From Clostridiales bacterium UBA1752 (GTDB lineage: Bacteria; Bacillota; Clostridia; Oscillospirales; CAG-382): a stretch of DNA of 19,208 nt. The notes under the pieces are model-generated. The model did no database searches. It saw only the letters and a list, made by a program, of their open reading frames with translations, and was not told where the DNA came from. The DNA lies in assembly GCA_002314835.1 (NCBI GenBank), contig DCHM01000014.1, positions 7,940 through 27,147 on the forward strand, written 5' to 3'. Below, in pieces: positions 8,185 through 14,742 of the stretch (positions within the stretch are counted from its first letter, which is position 1; every line of letters begins with the position of its first letter). Both the position numbers and the translations under genes were made by a program.

Positions 8185-8893
8185 GACAACCAATATTTTC
8201 GGTCAGCTAAAGGTAACTCTGTCATATACGATTATCGCCTCGATTTTGGTTGTTATCGTTCTGCTCATGATAATGATAAGAGCCAACCGCAAGGAGGAAA
8301 ACCTCAACAGATTGACCAACGTAGTCGAGGCGCTTGCCGCGGCTATCGACGCCAAGGACGCTTATACCAACGGTCACTCGGGACGAGTTGCTGATTATGC
8401 AATGGAAATCAGCAGGCGCCACGGCGATTCGGCTAAGGAGCAGGCACAAATACACATGATAGGTCTTTTGCACGACGTGGGCAAAATCGGCATCCCCGAC
8501 GCCGTGATTAACAAGCCCGGTAAACTTACAAATGAGGAATACGACCTTATAAAGACGCACCCCGATATTGGCTCGCACATTATGGCAAAGGCGGCGGCGA
8601 TTCCGGGCGTGGCAGAGGGTGTCCGTTGGCATCACGAGCGATATGACGGCAAGGGCTATCCCGACGGCAAGGCGGGTAACGACATACCAAAAAATGCGCG
8701 CATTATTGCCGTCGCAGACTCGTATGACGCTATGACGAGCCGCAGGAGTTACCGTGACGCACTAAGCCAGGAAATAGTCCGAAACGAAATCGTCAAGGGC
8801 AGGGGTACACAGTTTGACCCCGAGTTTGCAGACATTATGTTGCAGATGATAGACGACGATACCGACTATAATATGCGAGGACAAAGTACATAA
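8102..8893 (+). pseudogene. HD-GYP domain phosphodiesterase, 5'-truncated, membrane-anchored
   Basis: Frame homologous to a signalling protein begins near 8129 and runs to the stop at 8893. It opens with what looks like the end of an extracytoplasmic sensor (VVYVTTVANDW, like the last strands of a CACHE domain). A transmembrane helix follows at about 8225-8285 (TIIASILVVIVLLMIMI), then a complete HD-GYP domain, which in this family hydrolyses cyclic di-GMP or related dinucleotides. Key residues are present: His in NGHSGRV (8375), HD in LLHDVGKIG (8471-8476), THP (8558), HHERYDGKGYPDG (8630-8668) and ADSYDAMTS. The start and most of the sensor are missing; upstream sequence belongs to a binding protein in another frame. 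An internal ATG (8165) has no good ribosome binding site. Catalytic half intact, gene as a whole broken. Confidence 0.8.
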
Positions 8894-8930
8894 AAAAATA
8901 AAGCGCTTGTGGATGCAAGCGCTTTTGTCT
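8892..8930. terminator. Bidirectional terminator between convergent genes
   Basis: A perfect 10-bp stem, aaagcgcttg (8900-8909) pairing with caagcgcttt (8916-8925), has a 6-nt loop. T-rich sequence follows on the + strand. The A-rich run 8892-8899 gives a U tract on the - strand. It serves the HD-GYP remnant and the convergent membrane protein gene. Confidence 0.85.
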
Positions 8931-8939
8931 TGTAATGGA

Positions 8940-9917
8940 TTAATCAGTTACTGTAAAATGCTTTAATATCTTGCCGACGATGAGGCAGACGATGCCGACG
9001 CCGATGGCGATAGCCGCCGCGATGAGCAGGGGGTCCATCTGAGAGGCTAAGGTAACGATAAAGGACGAAACCCCTTCTATGCCGAGATTGCCGATTGCCT
9101 TGATAATCAAGGGGAGCAGACCTACGAATATGCCCGCTATCAGTGCGGCGTAACCGTATGCGTTGAGCGTGCTGTCAAATCTGAATATAAAGCAAACGAA
9201 TATCAGCACGGCGATAACTGCGGTTATAATAATACATAAGGTAAAAAACTCACTGCTGAGCAGATAGGTTACTACGCCCATAACGCCTGCCAGTATGTTG
9301 CCGCCGAGCTCGGGGTTAACCGTGCCTCCGATGACTTCGGTTATTTCTTCTTTAGTAATCGGCAGGATTTCTTCACCGCCTTTTTCGGTGAGCATGGTGT
9401 CGATGGCTTGTATATCCTGCTCGGTTATTTCGTAGCCCGTCGTTTCTTTGATAAGGTCTTTGTTATTGATAAACAGTTCTTTGATTTCTTCGGTTTTAAT
9501 GCCTGCCGATTCGGCTTGACCGGTAAAAACGTCGATATAAGCGGCTATCTTGTCGTTAATAAAAGCGTCGAGTCCACTATCTGCTATCAGCTTGTCGAGC
9601 TGTTCGCCCGTGACTTCTTCACCTGAAAAAGCCCCGACGACCTTGCCTACGATGTCGCCTGCGGTATCGCCGTCCTCGATAATGACGGTGTTTTCGCCTA
9701 TCGGGATTTCTTTTTCGGTTATCATCGAGCCGATGTCGAGCGTTTTGATTGTTTCGGTGCTGAATACGCCTGATATACTCTCGGGCGTGACCATCTGCCT
9801 CAGTGCGCCGATAAAGCAGACAACAAAGCACGAAACGCTGAGTGCTATCGCGAGAAATACGGCCAATATACAGCCAATGACCTTGAGCGCTTTAGGCGCT
9901 TTTAACGGTTTTATCAT
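8940..9917 (-). CDS. Membrane protein of unknown function, one N-terminal and three C-terminal TM segments with a large soluble domain
   Basis: A 325-aa protein that I do not recognise. Membrane segments are predicted at about residues 12-39, 224-246, 254-277 and 296-316. Between the first and second lies an acidic, mostly helical domain of roughly 180 residues (about 41-215), probably outside the cell. It is rich in short Glu/Thr/Ile helices such as TEEIKELFINNKDLI. No cysteine pair, enzyme motif or lipobox was seen in it. The ATG at 9917 is preceded by a GAGGGAAGG ribosome binding site and a perfect sigma-A promoter about 35-65 nt upstream, so it is a monocistronic, well-expressed unit. It is convergent with the HD-GYP remnant and divergent from the amino acid transporter operon. 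Confidence 0.8.
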   Translation of the reverse strand: MIKPLKAPKALKVIGCILAVFLAIALSVSCFVVCFIGALRQMVTPESISGVFSTETIKTLDIGSMITEKEIPIGENTVIIEDGDTAGDIVGKVVGAFSGEEVTGEQLDKLIADSGLDAFINDKIAAYIDVFTGQAESAGIKTEEIKELFINNKDLIKETTGYEITEQDIQAIDTMLTEKGGEEILPITKEEITEVIGGTVNPELGGNILAGVMGVVTYLLSSEFFTLCIIITAVIAVLIFVCFIFRFDSTLNAYGYAALIAGIFVGLLPLIIKAIGNLGIEGVSSFIVTLASQMDPLLIAAAIAIGVGIVCLIVGKILKHFTVTD

Positions 9918-9952
9918 AACCTTCCCTCACTTTTGCTTGATTTATTGTCTAT

Positions 9953-9981
9953 ATTATATAGTTGCGCGCCGTTTTTGTCAA
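9953..9981 (-). promoter_or_regulatory. Sigma-A promoter of the - strand membrane protein gene
   Basis: On the - strand, TTGACA (9981-9976) and TATAAT (9958-9953) are separated by exactly 17 bp. Both hexamers match the consensus completely. The predicted transcript start near 9946 leaves a leader of about 30 nt before the ATG at 9917. Confidence 0.9.
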
Positions 9982-10058
9982 TCACCGACGCAAAATATTC
10001 ATCAAAAGATGTATAAACAAATGAATATGCAGGAATTAGTGTGTATAATATACAAAAC

Positions 10059-10078
10059 GTTGCAAAATATCTTGCAAC
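10059..10078. promoter_or_regulatory. Palindrome upstream of the amino acid transporter promoter, possible operator
   Basis: GTTGCAA (10059-10065) and TTGCAAC (10072-10078) form a perfect 7-bp inverted repeat with a 6-bp spacer. It ends 17 bp before the -35 hexamer at 10096, a position suited to an activator or a looping repressor. Binding factor unknown. Confidence 0.5.
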
Positions 10079-10095
10079 TTTATGCACAATGACTA

Positions 10096-10124
10096 TTGAT
10101 TTATTGATTTTACCGTACTATAAT
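10096..10124 (+). promoter_or_regulatory. Promoter of the amino acid ABC transporter operon
   Basis: TTGATT (10096-10101) and TATAAT (10119-10124) are separated by 17 bp. The -10 is perfect and the -35 matches 4 of 6 positions. Transcription would start near 10131, about 27 nt before the ATG at 10158; the ribosome binding site GAAGGGA is at 10143-10149. Confidence 0.8.
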
Positions 10125-10157
10125 GGCACCATAATAAATCACGAAGGGAAAACAATC

Positions 10158-11075
10158 ATGAAAAAACTAATCGCTATCATCGCAATCTTAGCACTCGCTA
10201 TCACAATGTTTGCCAGCTGCACTCAGGCAACCAATCCTGACTCCGCAGACTACGACAAGCTCCTCAAAGAAATCAAGGCTACCAACACCGGTGCCAATGG
10301 CACTCTTACTGTTTCGATTTCTCCCGACTTTGCTCCCATGGAGTTCTGCGACGTTAGCAAGACCGGTCAAGACACCTACGTCGGCTTTGACGTTCTCCTC
10401 GCAAATTACATCGCAGCAGAGCTCGATATGAAGCTCGAAATCAAGCCCCTTGACTTTAACGCTTGCCAGGCAGCAGTAGAAACCAAGTCGGTTGATATGT
10501 CCATCTCCGGCTACTCCTACACCGAAACCCGTGCCGCTAACTTCCTCCTCTCCGACGTTTACTACACCGGCGAGAGCGACAGCGCACAGGCTATCATCAC
10601 CACCAAGGCTAACGAAGGCAAATTCACCAAGGCTGCTGATTTCTCCGGCCTCACCATAGGCGCACAGACAGCTTCGCTCCAGTACAACCTCTGCACTTCT
10701 CAGCTCCCCGCAGACTGCACCATCAAAGAGTTTGTCAGCATCGACACCGCAGTTGAATCTCTCATCGCCGGCAAGATAGACGCTCTCGCAGTAGCAGAAG
10801 GCAACGGCGACGTTATCATCAATAACAACAGCACCAAGCTCGCATTCAGCGGCTTCCTCTTTGAGATTACTTCCGATATGGAAAACAACCTCATCCTCCT
10901 CAACAAAGACAGCGCCGAGCTTTGCGAAAAAGTTAATGCAGCTCTTGCAAAGGCTCTCGCAGCAGGCTACTATCCTATCTGGAATGCAGCTGCAGAGAAA
11001 TACGCAGGCTCCTCTAATGCGGCTGAAATCGGTTACGACGAAAGCGGCAACAAGGTCGAAAAGGTCGAAGGCTAA
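10158..11075 (+). CDS. Amino acid ABC transporter, substrate-binding lipoprotein (SBP family 3)
   Basis: A 305-aa extracellular binding lipoprotein that captures a polar amino acid or related small molecule for the permease and ATPase encoded next. I chose the ATG at 10158 rather than an in-frame upstream start at 10041. It follows the promoter and a GAAGGGA site, and gives a clean signal peptide MKKLIAIIAILALAITMFASC with a lipobox-like FASC (Cys21). Family-3 features include GTLTVSISPDFAPMEF, YVGFDVLLANYIA, VDMSISGYSYTETRA, LTIGAQTASLQYNL and the hinge-region KIDALAVAEG. The substrate cannot be read from sequence. Codon use is strikingly biased towards C-ending codons (ctc, atc, acc) compared with neighbours, which suggests high expression, as usual for binding proteins that outnumber their permease. 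Confidence 0.95.
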   Translation: MKKLIAIIAILALAITMFASCTQATNPDSADYDKLLKEIKATNTGANGTLTVSISPDFAPMEFCDVSKTGQDTYVGFDVLLANYIAAELDMKLEIKPLDFNACQAAVETKSVDMSISGYSYTETRAANFLLSDVYYTGESDSAQAIITTKANEGKFTKAADFSGLTIGAQTASLQYNLCTSQLPADCTIKEFVSIDTAVESLIAGKIDALAVAEGNGDVIINNNSTKLAFSGFLFEITSDMENNLILLNKDSAELCEKVNAALAKALAAGYYPIWNAAAEKYAGSSNAAEIGYDESGNKVEKVEG

Positions 11076-11098
11076 TCTGTAATATAACCAATAAGGCA

Positions 11099-11120
11099 GG
11101 GGCTGTTTGACGACAGCCCC
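11099..11120 (+). promoter_or_regulatory. Intercistronic hairpin between binding protein and permease genes
   Basis: GGGGCTGT (11099-11106) pairs perfectly with ACAGCCCC (11113-11120) around a 6-nt loop, 23 nt after the binding protein stop. No U tract follows, so it is unlikely to be a full terminator. A 3'-end stabiliser or partial attenuator that keeps the binding protein in excess fits better. Confidence 0.6.
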
Positions 11121-11148
11121 ATACCTATGTAATAAAGGAAAGTTTGTT

Positions 11149-11844
11149 ATGCAGTTTTTTGAGTATTTTATTGATGCTTGGAATATTTTTTCCCGGTATT
11201 GGTACGTCTTTTTGATAAAGGGCGCAGGCTACACTCTGCTTTTGTCTCTCATTACGGTGTTTTTTGGCACCATACTCGGCACTGTCATCGCGTTTGGCAA
11301 GATGTCACGCTTTAAGGTGCTCAGAGCGATAGTCACGGCGTTTGTCGAGATTATCCGCGGCACACCTATTTTGCTGCAGTTGTACGTCGGCTATTTTTTG
11401 GTACCTCAGGTAGTCACGTTCGTCGAGGTCAGCGACTTTATGTCTATCACTATTGCGCTGATATTAAACTCGTCGGCATACGTCAGCGAAATAATCCGCT
11501 CTGGCATCCAGTCCGTCGATAAAGGTCAGACCGAGGCGGCGCGTTCGCTCGGCATGAGCAAAAACCAGACTATGTTCCGCATAGTCATTCCTCAGGCAGT
11601 CAGGACGATATTGCCCGCACTCGGCAATGAGTTTGTCATGATGATCAAGGAGACCTCGCTCGCATCGACCTTCTTTATCGGCGACCTCATGACCTCTTAC
11701 ACTATCGTCAAGGGACAAACCTACAAGTCACTCGCTTGCCTCATCATCGTCGGCGTCATTTACTTTATCCTGACGTTCCCGCTCAGCAAGCTGATGGTTT
11801 ATATCGAGAAAAAACTCAAGAGAGGAGAGCATCATGGACAATAA
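11149..11844 (+). CDS. Amino acid ABC transporter permease (HisM/GlnP type)
   Basis: A 231-aa inner-membrane permease of the polar amino acid family; it forms the channel and, as a single permease gene, presumably acts as a homodimer. Start chosen at the ATG 11149, 7 nt after an AAAGGAAAG site. Five hydrophobic segments are visible, beginning with the typical GAGYTLLLSLITVFFGTILG and including IRGTPILLQLYVGYF. The cytoplasmic EAA loop, which docks onto the ATPase, is EAARSLGMSKNQTMFRIVIP (about residues 128-147). The 3' end overlaps the ATPase start by 11 bases, so the two are co-translated. Confidence 0.96.
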   Translation: MQFFEYFIDAWNIFSRYWYVFLIKGAGYTLLLSLITVFFGTILGTVIAFGKMSRFKVLRAIVTAFVEIIRGTPILLQLYVGYFLVPQVVTFVEVSDFMSITIALILNSSAYVSEIIRSGIQSVDKGQTEAARSLGMSKNQTMFRIVIPQAVRTILPALGNEFVMMIKETSLASTFFIGDLMTSYTIVKGQTYKSLACLIIVGVIYFILTFPLSKLMVYIEKKLKRGEHHGQ

Positions 11845-12571
11845 GCTGATACAGACTATCGACTTGCACAAATCGTTTGGCAAGCTCGACGTCTTAAAGG
11901 GTGTCAACGAGACTATCAACAAAGGCGAAGTCGTCACTATCATCGGCCCGTCCGGCGGCGGCAAGAGCACCTTTCTCCGTTGCCTCAACCTCCTCGAAAT
12001 GCCCACCAAGGGCAAGATACTCTTTGAGGGCGTTGACATCACCGACAAAAAGGTCAATATCGACCTGCACAGACAAAAGATGGGCATGGTGTTTCAGCAC
12101 TTTAACGTGTTCCCTCACCTCACCGTCAAGCAAAACATCACCCTCGCCCCCGTTCTGACAAAAAAGAAGACGCAGGTCGAGGCTGACGAAATGGCAGACG
12201 CACTCCTCGCGCGTGTCGGTCTGTCGGATAAAAGCTCCGTCAAGCCCGGAGTGCTTTCGGGCGGACAAAAACAGCGTCTCGCCATCGTGCGTGCGCTCGC
12301 TATGGAGCCCGACGTAATGCTCTTTGACGAGCCGACCTCGGCTCTCGACCCCGAAATGGTAGGCGAGGTTCTCGAGGTTATCAAGGACCTCGTTAAGAGT
12401 GGAATGACCTCGGTCATCGTTACTCACGAAATGGGCTTTGCCAAAGAGGTCTCTGACCGCGTGCTCTTTATGGACGGCGGCATAATCGCCGAGGAGGGCA
12501 CACCGAGCGAGGTATTTAACCATCCTCAAAATGATAGGACACAGATATTCCTCAGTAAGGTTTTGATATGA
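11834..12571 (+). CDS. Amino acid ABC transporter ATP-binding protein (GlnQ type)
   Basis: A 245-aa ATPase that powers the transporter. Walker A is GPSGGGKST (residues 38-46), with Gly where most family members have Ser at the fifth position. The Q-loop is Gln88 in VFQHFNVFPHLT, the signature is LSGGQKQR (141-148), Walker B is VMLFDE (161-166) with catalytic Glu166, the D-loop is SALDPE, and the switch His198 lies in VTHEMGFA. Length is normal for GlnQ/HisP-type subunits. The start lies inside the permease gene with an AGAGGAGA site upstream, and the stop overlaps the hydrolase ATG by 4 bases (ATGA). Confidence 0.97.
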   Translation: MDNKLIQTIDLHKSFGKLDVLKGVNETINKGEVVTIIGPSGGGKSTFLRCLNLLEMPTKGKILFEGVDITDKKVNIDLHRQKMGMVFQHFNVFPHLTVKQNITLAPVLTKKKTQVEADEMADALLARVGLSDKSSVKPGVLSGGQKQRLAIVRALAMEPDVMLFDEPTSALDPEMVGEVLEVIKDLVKSGMTSVIVTHEMGFAKEVSDRVLFMDGGIIAEEGTPSEVFNHPQNDRTQIFLSKVLI

Positions 12572-14010
12572 AATACGATTTTATCAACGACTTTTTGAGC
12601 CAAAACAGCGAGCAGTTTGTCACTGCGGCAAAGGCCATCCACGGCTTTGCCGAGCTGTCGCTCAAAGAGTATAAATCCTGCGATTTTTACTGCGAGCTTT
12701 TGTCAAAGCTCGGCTTTACAGTCACAAAAGGCGTTTGCGGCGTAGAAACCGCTTTTACCGCCACTTACGGTAGCGGCAGTCCCAAGATTGCCTTCCTCGC
12801 TGAGTATGACGCGTTGGCAGGCTTGTCACAGGTCGGTGGCATTACCGTAAAGCAGGAGGCAGTTCCAGGCGGCAACGGTCACGGTTGCGGCCACAATATG
12901 CTCGGTATGGGCGCGGCTGCCGCGGCTTACGCCACTATGCACTGGCTCAAGGAAACGGGCAAACAGGGCACCGTAGTCCTCGTCGGCTGTCCCGGCGAAG
13001 AGGGCGGCGCCGCCAAGGCGTTTATGGCAAAGCAAAACTTCTTTTGCGACTTTGACGCGGCGGTTACGTGGCACCCCGGAGACGTCAATACGATTTCCGC
13101 AGGTGGATGCAACGCCTGCATACAGACGCAGTATAAGTTTTACGGCATCGCCGCTCATGCGGCAGGCTGTCCCGAAATGGGGCGCAGTGCTCTCGACGCG
13201 GTAGAAATGATGAACGTCGGAGTGCAGTTTTTGCGCGAACACATGCCGCAGAATGCACGCATACATTACGCCATCACAAATTCGGGCGGCGTTTCGCCCA
13301 ACGTAGTACAGCCTTACGCCTCGGTGCTTTATATGGTTCGTTCTCCGCTCGTCAAAAAAGCGGTCGAATTGCAAAAGCGCGTTGACGACATCGCGGACGG
13401 CGCCGCACTTATGAGCGGCTGCAAGGTTGAAAAGTGCTTTATCGACGGCACGTCCGACACGATTCACAACGAGGTGTTGTGTGACGTAGCCTACGACGCT
13501 CTGCTGATGGCTGACGCTCCGCAATATACAAAAGCCGAGCTTGATTTTGCCAAGGCTATATCCGAGACCTACGGAGGCGCGTGTGACATCAGCGAATATC
13601 TGCCTGTTGGCAAAGCAAGAGAGGTTTACTCTGCAAACTGCAAGCAGGACGGCGCTTATAAGGCAGTCCTCGACTTTACCGTGCCTCACGGTGACGCAGA
13701 CAGCTTTAGCCCCGGCTCGACCGACGTCGGTGACGTTTCGTACCAGACGCCCACGGTGCAGGTTTACACCGCTTGCTTCCCTGCAGGCGCACCCGGTCAC
13801 TCGTGGCAAAACGTATCGTGCGCAGACAGTAGCTTTGGTTATAAGGGTATGATTTACGCCGCCAAAGCTATGGCTATCACAGCCGCCAAGCTGTACGACG
13901 AGCCCGATACGCTCGCAAAAGCCAAGTCTGAGTTCGCAGTCCGCACAGAGGGCGGATTCGTCAGCCCGATACCCGACGGGGCAAAACCTGTAGTACCGGA
14001 AATGATATAA
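12568..14010 (+). CDS. M20D family amidohydrolase, AbgB-like
   Basis: A 480-aa cytoplasmic metallo-amidohydrolase. M20D enzymes use a two-metal site to cleave amide bonds such as p-aminobenzoyl-glutamate, acyl-amino acids or dipeptides. The visible site comprises HGCGHN (Cys107, His109), PGEEGG (Glu144 as base, Glu145 as ligand), His169 in TWHP and a C-terminal His411 in GAPGHSW. AEYDAL (79-84) and the STDVGDVS segment near 390 are especially like the AbgB subunit, and the length fits AbgB better than the shorter (about 390 aa) acyl-amino acid hydrolases. The dimerisation insert lies at about 185-300. No AbgA partner is present here. Translational coupling to the amino acid ABC transporter suggests it hydrolyses what the transporter brings in. 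Exact substrate unknown. Confidence 0.9.
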   Translation: MKYDFINDFLSQNSEQFVTAAKAIHGFAELSLKEYKSCDFYCELLSKLGFTVTKGVCGVETAFTATYGSGSPKIAFLAEYDALAGLSQVGGITVKQEAVPGGNGHGCGHNMLGMGAAAAAYATMHWLKETGKQGTVVLVGCPGEEGGAAKAFMAKQNFFCDFDAAVTWHPGDVNTISAGGCNACIQTQYKFYGIAAHAAGCPEMGRSALDAVEMMNVGVQFLREHMPQNARIHYAITNSGGVSPNVVQPYASVLYMVRSPLVKKAVELQKRVDDIADGAALMSGCKVEKCFIDGTSDTIHNEVLCDVAYDALLMADAPQYTKAELDFAKAISETYGGACDISEYLPVGKAREVYSANCKQDGAYKAVLDFTVPHGDADSFSPGSTDVGDVSYQTPTVQVYTACFPAGAPGHSWQNVSCADSSFGYKGMIYAAKAMAITAAKLYDEPDTLAKAKSEFAVRTEGGFVSPIPDGAKPVVPEMI

Positions 14011-14020
14011 ATATATCTCG

Positions 14021-14065
14021 TTTGCTATTGACATTTGGCTATCATAATACTATAATATAGCCAAA
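14021..14065 (+). promoter_or_regulatory. Consensus promoter with overlapping operator-like repeats, upstream of DUF975 gene
   Basis: TTGACA (14028-14033) and TATAAT (14051-14056) are exactly 17 bp apart, a perfect sigma-A promoter. TTTGGCTAT (14034-14042) and ATAGCCAAA (14057-14065) form a perfect 9-bp inverted repeat bracketing the spacer end and -10. A further direct near-copy, TTTGCTAT, lies at 14021-14028 over the -35. The layout is that of a repressor operator. Confidence 0.8.
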
Positions 14066-14086
14066 CTTTTATAGGAGATGGTTTAT

Positions 14087-14692
14087 ATGAACAGAGCTGC
14101 TCTTAAACAGACGGCTAAAAACAAGCTCGGCTCTAATATCTTCAGCAAACGCTGGATGATGTTCGTGCTGGCATTTCTCATCACCGGCGCAATAGGCGGT
14201 GCTATCAGCGCATGCACCAGCGGCATCGGTGCTATTATCGGTGCGGTATTCGGCGGCATGCTGATATTCGGTATCTCGGTGTCTTTCCTCGCTCTCTACC
14301 GCCAAGACAAAGACCTCGAAATTCCCGATATCTTTGTCGCATTCAAGACCTTCGGCGATCAGTTCCTCCTCAGCTTTATGCTTTGCCTCTTTATCGCGCT
14401 GTGGAGCCTGCTGTTTGTCGTCCCCGGCCTCATTAAGGGCCTCGGCTGGTCTATGACCTACTACATCAAGGCAGATCACCCCGAATATACTTACAAGCAG
14501 TGTATGGCGGCGAGCAAGCAGATGACCATGGGTCACAAGTGGGAGCTGTTTGTGCTTATCCTCAGCTTTATCGGCTGGTATTTAGTAGGCGTTGCTACCT
14601 GCGGTATCGGTATGCTGTGGGTAGAAACCTACGCAAGCGCAACCATTACCGCATACTACGAAGAGCTCAAAAATGCTCCCGTAGCTGCTTAA
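14087..14692 (+). CDS. DUF975 family integral membrane protein
   Basis: A 201-aa membrane protein of the DUF975 family, common in Firmicutes and without an established function. I chose the ATG at 14087: the AGGAG at 14073-14077 is 9 nt upstream of it but abuts an alternative in-frame ATG at 14078. Family features are the N-terminal basic MNRAALKQTAKNKL, the central hydrophobic segments (about 26-50, 55-75, 95-120), and the C-terminal block. That block runs from ADHPEYTYKQCMAASKQMT through GHKWELFVLILSFIGWYL to TYASATITAYYEEL. It stands alone between a consensus promoter and a terminator. The operator-like repeat over its promoter suggests regulated expression; DUF975 genes are often assumed to be stress- or envelope-related, but the sequence does not show this. 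Confidence 0.9.
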   Translation: MNRAALKQTAKNKLGSNIFSKRWMMFVLAFLITGAIGGAISACTSGIGAIIGAVFGGMLIFGISVSFLALYRQDKDLEIPDIFVAFKTFGDQFLLSFMLCLFIALWSLLFVVPGLIKGLGWSMTYYIKADHPEYTYKQCMAASKQMTMGHKWELFVLILSFIGWYLVGVATCGIGMLWVETYASATITAYYEELKNAPVAA

Positions 14693-14700
14693 CTCCAATA

Positions 14701-14742
14701 ACAAAATAAAGGACTTGGTTTATCGCCAAGTCCTTGTTTTTT
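14701..14742. terminator. Bidirectional terminator between convergent operons
   Basis: A perfect 10-bp stem, aaggacttgg (14709-14718) pairing with ccaagtcctt (14726-14735), has a 7-nt loop and is followed by GTTTTTT. The A-rich 14701-14710 supplies a U-rich tail on the - strand. It ends both the DUF975 gene and the - strand operon. Confidence 0.9.

Noticed and set aside
9550..10092. Open frame of 180 codons on the + strand opposite the unknown membrane protein
   Set aside because: It crosses the - strand promoter and the intergenic region, has low-complexity Ser/Pro/Thr composition and no ribosome binding site. The - strand frame has clear TM segments and signals.
10041..10157. Upstream in-frame extension of the binding-protein gene
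   Set aside because: It would read through the promoter and ribosome binding site and put 39 residues in front of a clean lipoprotein signal peptide. The ATG at 10158 is far better.
12826..14034. Long open frame of about 400 codons on the - strand, opposite the M20D hydrolase gene
   Set aside because: The + strand frame is a full-length, motif-complete hydrolase. The antisense product is rich in Cys, Arg and Val with no recognisable domain, and has no ribosome binding site. Codon bias explains the lack of stops.
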